The notes: generated from the sequence alone by a model not told the origin. A DNA stretch of 35,000 nt from Prorocentrum cordatum (GCA_963575745.1 CAUYUJ010004735.1:1-35000); one strand, 5' to 3'; shown: positions 10,336-20,998, numbered from the stretch's first letter. A program made the numbers and translations.

Positions 10336-10710
10336 CCCAGTACCTGTGAGTGGCCCGAGCACCACCCCATAAGCAAGAGACTCCATTAGAGACGTGGTGT
10401 CCCAGTCCATATGAGTGGCCGGAACACCACCCCGTAAGCAAGAGACTCCATTTTAGAGGAAGTGAGGACCCAGTCCATGTGAGTGGCCCTGCCACCACCC
10501 CGGAAGCAGAGAGACTCCAGTTCAAATGAAGACCCAGCCCATGTGAGTGGCCCAGACACCACCCCATACGCACAGAGACTCCATATCAGATGACGTCCCA
10601 GTCCTTGTGAGTGGCCCGAACACCACCCCGTAAGCAGAGAGACTCCAATTCAAGTGAAGACCCAGTCCACGCGAGTGGCACGAGCACCACTGCGCTCCAC
10701 CTCAAAGAAG
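10336..10710. repeat. 64-68-bp tandem repeat, about 5.5 copies
   Basis: Unit starts at 10336, 10401, 10469, 10533, 10597 and 10661. Each unit begins CCCAG, then GTGAGTGGCC, then ACACCACCCC, and ends with AGAGACTCCA plus a variable tail. Spacing is 64-68 bp. The last unit is partial and grades into a region of CTCCACCTCAA words up to about 10900. An A run and a GGA tract precede the array (10107-10275). Confidence 0.85.
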
Positions 10711-10925
10711 CTGCCCCCGCCAAGATGCCAGCACTCCAGCTCAAAGCAGCCGCCATGCCGCTCAAGCGTGATTGCGCTACTCCTCAGAGTCGACGCCAGA
10801 CCTCCCAAGAGACACTGCACTCCCCCACAGTGAAGACGCCATACAAACCAAGAGAAGCTGCACTCCACCTCAAGAGGACGCGGAACCGAGCTTCCCAAAG
10901 ATATCGACTATAGCGCAAGAGCCCA

Positions 10926-12223
10926 CTACACATAGTGAAAAGATTCGTCGAATGGGTCGCCGTCGAGAACCGCCGAACCACCTCGTACACCCTCATAGAA
11001 CTGAAAATCCATGATATCGTCCAGAGGCAGGGCACGAGGATCACGAAGAAGAGACTCGATGCATCCATCGGCAACCCGAGCGAGCCCTTCGAATTCAAGC
11101 AGAAGCACCCTGACGAACGCCTGCACCTCATCTAAGAACTGCTCGAAGTATCGAATTGGGTCCCCCATCTGCAGCTCACAAGAGAAGGAGTCCGCAAGCG
11201 AAACGTGCTCGACAGAAGGCCGCGGGCCAGGAGGAAGGGTAGGTAGCTCGGCAATGGCTTGGCCCAATGCATCCAAACGGGCGCCAACATCCTTTGCAAC
11301 ACGCTGAAATCCCCCCATCTGCCAGCTTCAACATAAGAGAAGGAGGGGACCGTCCGCAAGCGAAACGTTGCTCGACAGGAAGTTGCTTCGGGCCCAGGAG
11401 GTAAGGGTGGAAAGGAGTTAGGTAGCTCGGCAATGGCTTGGCCCAATGCATCCAAACGGGCGCCAACATCCTTTGCAACACGCTGAAATCCAATGCCCAC
11501 GACATCAAGAGCACCGCCACAGATCACTACGGAGCTGGCAGAGGGCACAATTGAGTCCATCGTCTGCGTGCCAACGCACTTGGAGCCATCGGAGATGTCG
11601 AAAAACTCCGTCACAATGCGGTCCGCGCACTCCGAAGCGCCGGAAGAAGACGTAGCAGACGACACAATCGGAGAAAAGGCAGTCGAACACGACAACGATG
11701 GCAACAGCACCCGCGCGCGAGGGGCTTTACGCGGCGGGGTGACAGAGTCCTCACCAGAAGCTGGGCGCGACTGCCGAGCAGATGAGGAAGAGGCCCGAGC
11801 TCCAGCATGTCCACCGTCGGGCCCTCCATGGTCATCGCCATTGGCGCCAAACCCGCGTCGATGAGGCGCATCATCCTCGGGGTCCTTGTCGCCGTCACCG
11901 TCGTCGCTGTCGTCGCCTCCACCCCCGAACTCATCAGCAGCAGCAGGTGGCCCAGGACTCAGGGGCCGCAGCACGAAGGACACGTCCGAACGCCCTCCAG
12001 AATGCTGGTGACCATGGTCCACGACTACGTACTGCGCCTCTATGGCAAGCACCTGTTGCAGCAGGGCTTGCACCAGCTCGTCACCACACGCTCGCTGGTG
12101 ACCAAGCGGCATCACCACGACGTGGATGCGGAGGTCAGCAGCATTCATGCTGATCCGCGCCTTCACGGGCCGCCCGATCGCCACCTGCTCCAGGAGCCAC
12201 GCGACCCGCGCACGGATGGCCAT
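10926..12223 (-). pseudogene. Unrecognised protein gene, frameshifted by a tandem duplication
   Basis: On the minus strand an ATG at 12223 opens a frame with a plausible globular start (MAIRARVAWLLEQVAIGRPV, then ADLRIHVVVMPLGHQ). It continues through an acidic Gly/Asp linker (about 11850-11940), a Ser-rich segment and GFQRVAKDVGARLDALGQAI. That segment occurs twice, from about 11491 to 11405 and from about 11312 to 11230, because of a 179-bp tandem duplication. 179 is not a multiple of three, so the frame is lost. A different frame then carries a convincing C-terminus (DPIRYFEQFLDEVQAFVRVL ... FDESFHYV) to 10926. I do not recognise the family. The composition looks coding, unlike its repeat neighbours. 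It could be a host gene or the ORF of another mobile element. Confidence 0.4.
11160..11491. repeat. Tandem duplication, about 179-bp period
   Basis: Copy 1 is 11160-11312 and copy 2 is 11312-11491. AGGTAGCTCGGCAATGGC recurs at 11241 and 11420. The 5' half of the unit carries small indels, while the 3' 80 bp is nearly identical, so the duplication is recent relative to the surrounding decay. Confidence 0.85.
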
Positions 12224-12299
12224 GGCCGCAGAGCCGAAAAGGGGAGGAGGGGAGAGGAGGGGAGGGGGGGCGCACGTGCGTCCGCGCGGCCGCCGAGGC

Positions 12300-12395
12300 G
12301 CAAGAGCACCTGAAACGGCTAGGAGAAGCAGGAGGAGGAGGAGGAGGAAGAGGAGCAGGACAGGAGGAGGAGGAGGAGCAGGACAGGAGGGCGGG
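12300..12395. repeat. GGA-rich purine tract
   Basis: Runs of AGG/GGA units interrupted by GCAGGAC, directly upstream of the 83-bp repeats. Confidence 0.8.
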
Positions 12396-12409
12396 TGTTG
12401 TTGAAGATC

Positions 12410-12640
12410 TGGCTCCCGCCTTCGCGCCGCGCACATTCGTCGCAAAAGTTAACGACCGCTCCAAAGACGGAGGGCGGCTCCTCTTCCAAAGGTGGCTCTC
12501 GCCTTCGCGCCGCGCACATACGTCTTAGAAGGTCGCAACAGTTTCAAGAATGGAGGGCAATCCCTTTCCAAAATGTGGCTCTCGTTTTGGCGCCGCGCAC
12601 ATTCGTCTTCAACGTTAGCGACAGTTCGACGAACTCGTAT
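12410..12640. repeat. 83-bp tandem repeat, about 2.8 copies
   Basis: Units start at 12410, 12493 and 12576. Each begins TGGCTCYCG, then CGCCGCGCACATWCGTC, and ends with a GGAGGGC...TTCCAAA segment. The minus strand shows a recurring peptide of the NVRGAK type. A related dispersed copy is seen at about 27220-27262. The following 12640-12940 has no gene; it carries four TCCCGGCAAG-like words at 12798-12840. Confidence 0.8.
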
Positions 12641-12939
12641 TGTTGAAGCCATAGGGAACTTGTGCTCTGGCACAGTTCAGGATTGTCAAAGGCGTGCCAA
12701 AATCTCTGGCAAAAGTTTAAGAATGCTTCTAGTTCGCGCGCGCGTGGCGGCCCCCGGGGTTCCCTGGACGAAAAAAAAACGCAAAGTCGCAGCAAGGTCT
12801 TGGCAAGTCCCGGCAAGTCCCAGCAACGTCCTGGCAAAATCGGGTCAGAGATGCTGGAACTCCCGGACGCGGCCTCGGATCCCCACGAGTGCCCCAATGA
12901 GGCGCCAAAACGGTGACACGCCCCACGGCCTCAGGCCAA

Positions 12940-13490
12940 GAGCGTTCCAAGATGGACCAAGTTGGTCCCAAGACGGCCCAAGAAGCGCCCAAGACGCTCC
13001 AGGAGGGTTCCAAGAAGACTTCGAGAGGCCCCGCAGACGCAAAAATCAGCTTTTTTGCTCGGATTCTCGGACGCTTTTGCCGGTACCGCCTTATCGAGCT
13101 GCCGACCGCCCTGGACGGCCCAAGAGGTCCCAAGTTCACTCCAAGACGGCCAAAAAAACCCTCCAAGAGAGCGCCCAAATGGCCCAGGATGGCCATACGA
13201 CGGCACAAGAAGCCTCCAAGACGGCGCCAGGATGGCCCCAAGAAGGGGCCCAGAGGGGGAACCCGAACAGACATGTCGAGCTCTCGGCAGCAAGAGGCAC
13301 CCAGGAAGGCCCCACGGGCCCCCAAGAGCCCCCTAAGAGGCCACAAGAGGCCACCAAGAGGCCCCAAAACTGGCCCCCAAGACTCCCAGCAGGCCCCCAC
13401 GAAGCCCCAAGAAGCCCCCAAGAAGCCTCCAGGAGGCGCCACACAGGCCTCAAACTGTTCCCCAAAGGCTCCTTCCGAAGAAGCCACGAG
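12940..13490. repeat. CCAAGA-rich satellite block 2
   Basis: Same degenerate unit as the 8400-8990 block, in the same orientation. A conserved core lies at 13266-13285 (AACAGACATGTCGAGCTCTC) and is shared with two other blocks. Both strands are open over several hundred bases, a property of the repeat rather than of a gene. Confidence 0.75.
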
Positions 13491-13739
13491 AAGCATCCAT
13501 GAGGACTTTGACCCACAAACCAGGTACGTCTCGAAACTCTGCTGGAGCTCTCTTGACCCATCTTGCCGCTATCTCCAAAAATCTCCCCGAAGACCGTCCT
13601 GCCTGCCCTACCGTTCCCCCTGGGCACGAGCACACCACCACGCAGCCACAGTGGTGCGAAATGGGCCGGCGGAGTCAGCGAAGGAGGCACTTGGAGGGAA
13701 GGCTTATTGCAACATCGTTGATGCGTCTCGGATTTACAC

Positions 13740-13788
13740 TAATCCTCCTCATCATCATCATCAGCAGCAGAATCATCATCAGCAGCAA

Positions 13789-13882
<94 letters not shown>

Positions 13883-14030
13883 GGCATCACCCTCATCATC
13901 GTCATCATCATCATCATCATCAGCAGCAGCAGAATCATCATCAGCAGCATCATCAGCATCATCACCATGAAGATCATCATCACCAGCATCATCATCATCA
14001 CCACCACCATTATCATCATCCCCATTTCCG
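13740..14030. repeat. CAT trinucleotide array
   Basis: Long CAT/ATC run with CAG interruptions. It would read as poly-His, poly-Ile or poly-Asp/Met depending on the frame. No gene is supported. The stretches 13491-13739 and 14031-14455 show no recognisable gene. Confidence 0.95.
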
Positions 14031-14455
14031 CCTCTCATGTGGGTCCTAGAGATGGCCCCAAGAGGCCGTCCAGGACCACCTCCTTCCCAGAGATATTTCA
14101 GCTCATCCTTGTTGCACGCTTTGTTTCGCCATGTATCTCTCTTCTTCACTGATTCCGTCATCTTTCATGGGCATCGCTTCTGGATGGGCTTATCGGGACA
14201 CGCGAAGCGTCAAGGAGCCCAGCAGCGGCAACGAGAATGCCCCTTGAGGCCGGACAATAATGAAAAAACGATCAACCAAATCGAACCGCGATCCAAACCT
14301 TGAACACCTATCCCCCACTAGGCCCCCTACTCTTCCAGGAGGGGGGCGCAGCAGAAGCGGCCGCGGCAAGAAAACTCCCCGCGGTCTCCGGCTGCAGTGG
14401 CGCGTAGCAGCAGTCGACGGTCTTACCGTGCTTCAGCTTCTCGATCCTTGCGCGA

Positions 14456-14480
14456 GCGGCGACGACGAGGACGGCCCCCA

Positions 14481-14527
<47 letters not shown>

Positions 14528-14549
14528 ACCTGGTCTGGTCTGGCGGACA

Positions 14550-14591
<42 letters not shown>

Positions 14592-14600
14592 TCGACAAGA

Positions 14601-14635
<35 letters not shown>

Positions 14636-14660
14636 AGCGGCGTCGGCGGCGGCGACGACA
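14456..14660. repeat. GAC / GACGGC array
   Basis: GACGGC hexamers followed by long GAC (CGA) runs, strongly GC-rich. Confidence 0.95.
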
Positions 14661-14755
14661 ACGAAGACGAGGAGGGAGAAATAGGACGAGGAAGGAGAAA
14701 ACGGACGACGAAGAGAAAAGAGAGGACGAGGATAAGATAGGAAAGGGGAAGAGAG

Positions 14756-15003
14756 ATCACAGAGGGGGGGAGGGAGGGGGGGAGAAGGGAAGAGAGAAGG
14801 GGAGGAAGCAGGGAGGGAGAGAGGAAGGAGGAGGAGGAGGAGGAGGAGAAGCGGAGGACGAGGAGGAGGAAGGAGGAGGCGAGAGGAGGGCGGAGGAGGA
14901 GGCGGAGGAGGAGGAGGAGGAGGAGAGGAGTGGGAGGACGAGGAGGAGGAGGAGTGGGAGGACGAGGGAGGAGGAGGAGGGAGGAGGAGGGAGAGAGGGA
15001 GGG
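14756..15003. repeat. GGA purine tract
   Basis: GGA/GAG units with G runs; one strand is almost purely purine. Confidence 0.9.
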
Positions 15004-15039
15004 GGTCACGGACGGCCCCCAGCAACAAGAGCATGGAGG

Positions 15040-15800
15040 GCGGCGCCCCAAAGGGGCACCACCAGGTGCACGCCGAAGACGAGCGCCATGAGCGTGGGGT
15101 GGGGGCGCACGGCGCCCTAGCCGCAAAACGGCCCAGGCCCCTACAGTCTACCACTGCCACCACCCCGCCGGCCTCCTTGATGATGGCGGTGATGCGATGT
15201 GTGTCATGCGCCGCCGTCGCTGATGCGAACTTCGCCCTCAGCCGCGCCGAGAGCACCAGCCCGCCCGCGTCAGTGGCGTCCGCCGCCATCCGCCCACAAG
15301 GCAGCGCGGGGAACTCGTCCGCCCAGGCGTCCTCCTCCAGAAGCGAAGGCGGGGCGACCGCGCCCGCGCCCTCCGCGACCCTGCCGTCGACCGCCAGCAC
15401 GGACGGGGCAGGCGCAGCCACCGCCATCGCCGCGTCCGCCGCCGCTGCCACATCCACCGTCTCGACCGCCGTCGCTTCGCCACTGCCCTCCACGGGCCCG
15501 CCAGGAGCGCCGCCCGCGCCGCCGCGCCCGCGCCGCCGTCGGCACCGCCGAAGGCGAGCCGTGGCCTTGGCGGCGTCGGGCGCAGGCGGAGGCAGCGCCT
15601 CCAGGGCGCCGAGCACGGCCACCCCCGCGCGGAGGAGCCCCCTCGGCCGCTCGCAGCAGCCGCACACCCGCAGGGGAGCGCGCGGCGGCCAGCCCGGAGG
15701 CCGCGTGCGAGGCGAGGAGCGCGCCGCCGGCCGCCTCGAGGAGGAGAAGGTGGGAGGGAGAGGAGCAGCAGCAGAGGGAAGAACAGAGAGGGGGAAGCGT
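15040..15800. other. GC-rich Ala-rich region, possible coding, strand unclear
   Basis: Long frames are open on both strands. The minus-strand frame has a less repetitive part (EEDAWADEFPALP, about 15300-15340, then ITAIIKEAGGVVAVVDCRGL, about 15130-15190) that could be a remnant protein. The rest is Ala/Arg/Pro-rich from GC bias. I do not recognise a family and cannot choose a strand firmly; minus is slightly favoured. Confidence 0.2.
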
Positions 15801-16002
15801 AAGAGGGATCCGCCGACCCTGTCGGCGTGTGGACCCCCTGTCGGCGTGCGCTCAATCGACGCATCCGTTGTCCTCTTTCCCTGCGTCTCCGTCGTCCCCT
15901 TTCCCTGCACCCTCCTCTTCAAGTCTGCCAGCGAAAGAAAGCCGTAGCAACGTCGTACTAAGTCGAAGGGAAGCCCCTTCCCTTTGATCCCTCCCTCGCC
16001 GA

Positions 16003-16058
16003 GGGGGGGGGGTCCTAAGGGGGGGTCCGGGGGGGGGTCCGGGGGGCGGGGGGGGGTC
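16003..16058 (+). repeat. G-run tract with TCC spacers
   Basis: Successive runs of six to ten G separated by TCC, TCCTAA or C. The pattern could form G-quadruplexes; that is inference. Confidence 0.8.
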
Positions 16059-16079
16059 AGATACGCATCCGCCCCTGGG

Positions 16080-16300
16080 CGTCCTGGAGCCCCAAAAAAC
16101 GCCAAGACGCCCCAAGAGGGCCCCAAGCAGGCCCCAAAAGAGGGCCACGCACCGACATTTCGAGCTTCCCGCTCCAAGAAGCCCCCAGAAGGCCCCAAGA
16201 GCCCCTCAAGGGGCCTGAAGAGGCTCCCAAGAGACCCCCAAGAGGCCCAACAGAGGCCCCAACAGGCCCGAAAACATCCAAGAGGCCTTTCAACCACAAC
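16080..16300. repeat. CCAAGA-rich satellite block 3
   Basis: Same unit and orientation as the other blocks, with the conserved core at 16150-16169 (CACCGACATTTCGAGCTTCC). Confidence 0.75.
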
Positions 16301-16625
16301 CCCAGCACGGTGGCGAGAAGGGCCGCAGGCCACAAAGCTCCCTGCCTGTCTCTGCTACGGCTCTCTCGGCCAACATGGGAAACATCTCCTTAGCCTTCTC
16401 CTGCTCCCTTCCACCTTAATCCCCTTCCTTTGGAGGGTAATAGCGGCGCAGCCAAAGAAAGCGACGGGAGCGTTAATAATGACTGTGCCGACATGGCAGG
16501 TGGGGACGCAGCATAACCGGTGAGTTCCAATACCTCCCTTCGCCGTGCTGCCGGCCAGCGCGCGGCGGCACTAGTCGAGGCGACATCGCTATCAAGAACA
16601 ACGGGGCAGCACCGCGGTGCGAGCG

Positions 16626-16745
16626 CGTCGATCCAACAGCAAGAGTCATCGATCCAACAGCAAGCGCGCGCGTCGATCCAAAGCTAAATCCCCCTCCTCC
16701 TCCTCCTCCTCCTCCTTCTCGTATTCGTCGTCGTCGTCGTCAGGG
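16626..16745. repeat. TCGATCCAA direct repeats and TCC/TCG tract
   Basis: TCGATCCAA occurs at 16628, 16649 and 16673, the first two followed by CAGCAAG. A TCC then TCG run follows at 16690-16740. Region 16301-16625 shows nothing recognisable. Confidence 0.75.
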
Positions 16746-17560
16746 TCGGCGGCACTGGCCGTAAGGCCTTAGCAATAGCAGAAGACGCAAGAAGCAGAAA
16801 AACGAGGCTGAGGCAGACCAGGAGTAGCAGGAGGAGAAAGGGAGAGCGGGAGGAGGACTGAAGAGGACCGAGGAGAGGAGATGAGAGATGGGACAGAAGG
16901 GGGAGGCAGAAAGAGCAGGAGGAGGGAATCCGAAACTGCCCCCCTGCACGACCGCACTGCGAACACACCATGCCCCGCGCGCGCTTGCGGATCGAGCCTC
17001 TGGGGCAAGGCGCGACCCAAGAATGGCCACAGCTGGATCCCCGCCTCGGAACCGAGCAGAGGCTCCGGAGGCTCCCAGTGGCCTTCTGCCCTTCTCTGGG
17101 CGTCCGGAGACCTCCGCAGAAACACCCTGGACCTTCGGGGACCAGTCAAGGCCTTGCTGCCCTCGAGGGCTCTCGGGAGCGCGCATCTTGTCTCGGAGAA
17201 AGAGGCGTGGACTTTCAGCCGGGACCCCGGGGAAAGAAGCGAAGAACGCCGAGCCACCGAACGACCTCCGAGCCAAGCGCACTCCACTGCCGACGCCGCA
17301 GCTCGACTCGAGGAGAGCAGCTCAGTGGCGTCCTCGGCCGGCCCGAGGCGTGTGGAGACATCCAGGGGCGGGCCTGCGTGTGAGGGACCGGACCCTGTAC
17401 ACCGACGTTTTCTACGGCCCCGCGCTGGGATTCGCACAAGAAAGCGGATCCTGGTGTATACCAGATCCTGGTGTATACATGTTTCGCTGCTTCCCCGGGG
17501 AAACGGGAAAAAATAGTATAAAGTTCTGGGATTGAAAAACGCCCGCCACTGGTAATGTAT
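16746..17560. other. No gene recognised; short palindromic duplication
   Basis: Frames of 200 or more codons are open on both strands, but none shows a domain I recognise, and the bias is typical of GC-rich noncoding DNA. At about 17448-17478 the word GATCCTGGTGTATAC is duplicated in tandem. Confidence 0.4.
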
Positions 17561-17721
17561 ATCAAGGGCTCCCAACTTCGCGCTTCGCGCTGCGCGAAGC
17601 GCGAAGTGCGAACAACTTCGCGCCCTCGCGCCACCTCCCGGGGGAGAAGAGGTGGACGAGGAGGAATCGGAGCCGAAGCGCGAAGCGCGAAGCGCGAATA
17701 ACTTCGCGCCCTCGAGGGCGC
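17560..17721. repeat. GCGCGAA palindromic cluster
   Basis: Perfect inverted repeat with 15-bp arms 17576-17590 and 17592-17606 around one base. A GCGCGAA run lies at about 17674-17698, and a 16-bp perfect palindrome GCGCCCTCGAGGGCGC at 17706-17721. AACTTCGCGCCCTCG occurs directly at 17614 and 17700. This is a probable foldback element. Confidence 0.75.
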
Positions 17722-18170
17722 CCTTGTAGATGTTCCCGTCTCCGAGCGCGCGTCGCCACCCTGGTGGGGCCGGAGGGGCACCGCACAGTCATCGCACCGC
17801 CGGGAGGAGCGCAGCGGTGGGGAACGAGGGGGCGCCTCTGGCCACGGCGGGCCTGGGCCACAAGCAGGTTCCACTCAAAGGGGCCCAGGGACACGCAAAT
17901 CAATACACACAAATAAAAGGATTCCCCATATTTTCCCATCTTTTCTGAGTTTTTCTCTTCCCCCCCACTTCCCATATTTTCCTATATTCTCTGGGGAATC
18001 GACGATTAATTGTGTCTGTGTCTTTTTCCCCTCCTGAACGACATGAGTCTGAGAAGCGACCCTAAAAATCAGAACCCTCCTGGGCCCAAGGTGGCCCTTA
18101 TTTCGGCGTCCTCGCAAAGAAAGGCGGAGCACTCAGTGGGTCAGGGCCATGAGCTTCTGAAGACCGGACC

Positions 18171-18526
18171 CCTCTCAGAAGCTCCTGGGGTGAGCATCGT
18201 TGAACCAATCCCTATCCCCACGGGCGTGGCCTGGGCCCCACTGGCTGATTACCCCCCCTAGATTGGGATATAGGCTGTTCTCTTTGGGTCTCGAGAGGCA
18301 CATCCCCAACTGGGGTGGTTGGGTAGTGGGGGTCGGGATGGGGATGGGGACTGGGAAACCAGACGTAACCGATACCGCTGCGCTCTGGCCAGGATTTCGA
18401 GGCGACTCCCAGGAGGCTCAACCAGGGGGAACACGAGGCAGGGGCAGCAGTTTGGGTACCCCTTCCTCCTCCGAGGCATGCGGATAGGGATCGGTTCCAC
18501 GATACGGATGGGGTGGGCTTCTCAGA
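18171..18526. repeat. Long imperfect inverted repeat
   Basis: The left part (about 18171-18216, ending GAACCAATCCCTATCCC) resembles the reverse complement of about 18479-18526. The best-matched part is 18198-18216 with 18479-18498. The G-rich middle holds GGGATGGGGATGGGGA. It may be a decayed foldback element. The 17722-18170 stretch shows only a CT-rich tract and TTTTCC words. Confidence 0.5.
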
Positions 18527-18796
18527 AGGCAGCAGAGCTCCTGAGAGACACGGTGCCTTTTGAGGCTTAGCTCCTTCAGCACAGGGCCCACACGAAGGTC
18601 TCCAGACCGCTCGGCCTCTTCCCGGGGACCAGCTTCATTCGAGCGATCGCAGGACTAGTTTCCCTGGGGCCCGCTTCAGTGATGTCCCCCCGCTCCATTC
18701 CACTAGCCAGAACTGCCGTCACCCGAGGAAGCACCAGCTGCGGCAGACTCGGTTTAGTGATGCTTCTCGGAACCCATATCTCTTCGGGGATCTTAT

Positions 18797-18987
18797 GACC
18801 CGGGTCAATCCAGACCCGGGTCAGCGGGTCAGCAGGAAACCAAAAAACTGCAATGCATGAAAAAAAAAACTGCAACGCAGGTCTTCGCAAAACCGGGTCA
18901 GCCAATATGCGCGGCCGCCTCGCGGCCACGAGCGGCTCGCTCACCCGGGTCAGCCAGAGGGGGTCTTCGCAGGATCCTGCAGGATCC
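18797..18987. repeat. ACCCGGGTCA words and a BamHI-like palindrome
   Basis: GACCCGGGTC occurs at 18797-18806 and 18813-18822, with related CCGGGTCAGCC at 18893 and 18944. A 16-bp perfect palindrome, GGATCCTGCAGGATCC, is at 18972-18987. The surrounding 18527-18796 and 18988-19270 have no recognisable gene. Confidence 0.7.
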
Positions 18988-19271
18988 GGTGCCCTGGCCG
19001 ACCCCCGTTTGCATTGACCCCCGTCTCCAGGCTCCCGGCGTCTCCGACCGGCTCCCCTGACCCGGGGGCCCGGCTATATCCGACTCCTCCCGGGTCCGTT
19101 CCTATCGGCCCGAGGCCCCGCCGGATGGCGCCCGTTGTGGGCCCCGGGGCCGTGCCACGAAGGGCTCAAGACATCATGGGGCGCGAGGGGGAGCCTTAAG
19201 TCGGGCGTGTCCCCCTACAGGGGGATTTTCGACGAAAACTACAAAATACTCAAAAAGTACTCCAGAATGGT

Positions 19272-19323
19272 CAAGAAATCTTCAAAAAAAATAGTCCCCA
19301 GGCTATTTTTGACTATTCTTGAA
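19272..19323. repeat. Imperfect AT-rich hairpin
   Basis: TCAAGAA...AAAAATAG on the left pairs imperfectly with CTATTTTTGACTATTCTTGA on the right, around a TCCCCAGG loop. It stands out as AT-rich in a GC-rich setting. Confidence 0.5.
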
Positions 19324-19570
19324 TCTTCCTCCTGTTGAGAGGGACAGGCCCGACTTCAGGGGAGCCCTTTGGGGGCAGGAGGGGGAGCAGGAGCCGGTGG
19401 AGGACGAGGCGCACCCTCCCCCTGGACCCCACACTCCGAACCTTCCGCGCAGCAGGTGCCGCCGCGGCGCCCGCCGCTGCGGTCGCGACGCACGGAGGGT
19501 GCGGGCCTCCAGGCATCGGTCAGAGCCCGGCTGTGGGCGAGGGAGCGACGAGATGGCAGCCAGCTGTGTA

Positions 19571-19750
19571 GAAGAAGAAAAGACGCCATGAGCACAAACT
19601 TTTGGCGCGCCGCGCGGATTTCCTGGATCTGGGCAAGGACCCCCTCCCTGGCGCGCGGAGCGCGCACAGGGCGGGTGCCCAGCGCGGGTCCAAGAAATCC
19701 GCGCGGAGCGCCAAAAAGTTTATGCTTATGGCGATTTCCTTCTTCGAAGA
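19571..19750. mobile_element. Hairpin element family H, copy 1
   Basis: Imperfect arms, left about 19571-19633 and right about 19684-19750, pair over a core with TCCGCGCGGATTTC. The loop carries ACCCCCTCCCTGGCGCGCGG followed by AGCGCGC, which recurs almost unchanged in the copy at 24190-24425. It has no ORF of its own, so it looks non-autonomous. No target duplication was identified. Confidence 0.65.
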
Positions 19751-20200
19751 AAGGATCGGATGGAGGTGGAGGCGAGGACGGATGTGATGGCAGCCCGCGC
19801 GCGCTGACTCACCGAACCCGCGCCGCGAGCCATCCTCATGGCACGGTCCGAGCTGTGGGGCGGTGAGGGCGAATCGACCACTTGCGGACGACAACCGCCA
19901 GGCCACGCCCGGGCGCCATCCTGCACCTAAGCCTGGCAAATGGCGGCGCGCTCACCTTCCGGCGCCGACGCCGCAGCCTCCTCAGGCTGCCGGGTCCAGA
20001 AGTCAAGAGAGCAGCATCGCTCCGTCGTCCTCAGCCACAGTGAGGCCAGCTCGATGACCTTGGAGACTTGTCAACGCCACAGCCATCGTGCTACCATGGG
20101 GAACGCGCACGTCATGAGGGACAGAGGGGGGCTGTCTCCGCCGACCCCCCGCTTGCCAGTAGGCGTGTGAGACACCTGGCTGTCCCCCTCCCCCTTTCCC
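19751..20200. other. No feature recognised
   Basis: GC-rich sequence without a recognisable ORF, ending in a pyrimidine tract (about 20181-20210) that faces a purine tract at 20225-20250. Confidence 0.4.
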
Positions 20201-20269
20201 CCTCCCCTCGGGTCCGCAATCCGATTAGGGAGGGGGGGAGAGGGGGCGAGGTCGCCAACCATTCCTGGG

Positions 20270-20720
20270 GCTCTCCAGGGCCCCCGAAAAGCCCCAAGGC
20301 AGCCCAACAGGGCCCCGACAGAGCGCCAAGACAGTCGAAGAGAGCGTCATCACGATCCAAGATGGCTTCAAGATGGCCCACGAGGACCCAAGACAGTCCA
20401 AGAGGGCCCAACACACAGCCCCGGGGGCCCCCGAAGACGGCCCAAGACAGCCCCTGGAGGGCCCCAAGAGGGCTCCAAGAAAGCCCAAGAGGGGGAATAC
20501 GAACTGATATTTCGAGCCTTTCCCACCGAGATGGCCCCTCGAGAGCCCCGCAGAGGCCCCCGAGAGACCTCCAAGAGGCCCCAAAAGGCTTCCAAGACGC
20601 CCCCGAGAAGCCCTCCAGAGGCCACCTCCCACATGCCCCCAAGATATTCCAAGAGCCCCAGAGAGGCATCCCAAGATACCCTCTGATTCATCCAGGAGGC
20701 TCCTGACCCAAGATGTACTT
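20270..20720. repeat. CCAAGA-rich satellite block 4
   Basis: Same unit and orientation as the other three blocks, with the conserved core at 20502-20521 (AACTGATATTTCGAGCCTTT). A long minus-strand frame reads Leu-Gly-Ala-Ser-Trp repeats. Confidence 0.75.
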
Positions 20721-20904
20721 CCAAGATCGTCTCAAGCACTCACTCCTTGGAGGGGTCGGCGGAATGGCAGAAGCCCCTTGAGAATAAGGAACGCGGGGGC
20801 TTGTTGTGGCCACACCGAGCCTCGGCCACGAATACATTCCCCGATCTGGATCTCCGGTGGCAACTCATGGGAAACTTCCATACTATATTGTCGGCTCTTG
20901 CGAA

Positions 20905-20998
20905 TCGACGCTAAATCGACGCTAAGTCGACGCGAATCGACGCTAGCCGACGGTAAATCGGCGCTATCTCGCCGACTCCCAGACGCTAATCGACGCTA
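20905..20998. repeat. AATCGACGCTA minisatellite
   Basis: About eight degenerate 11-bp units. The last two show CGCC/GACTCCC drift. The flank to 21430 has no recognised gene. Confidence 0.85.

Noticed and set aside
13740-14030. Poly-His and poly-Asp frames
   Set aside because: They are a CAT repeat artefact, with both strands open.
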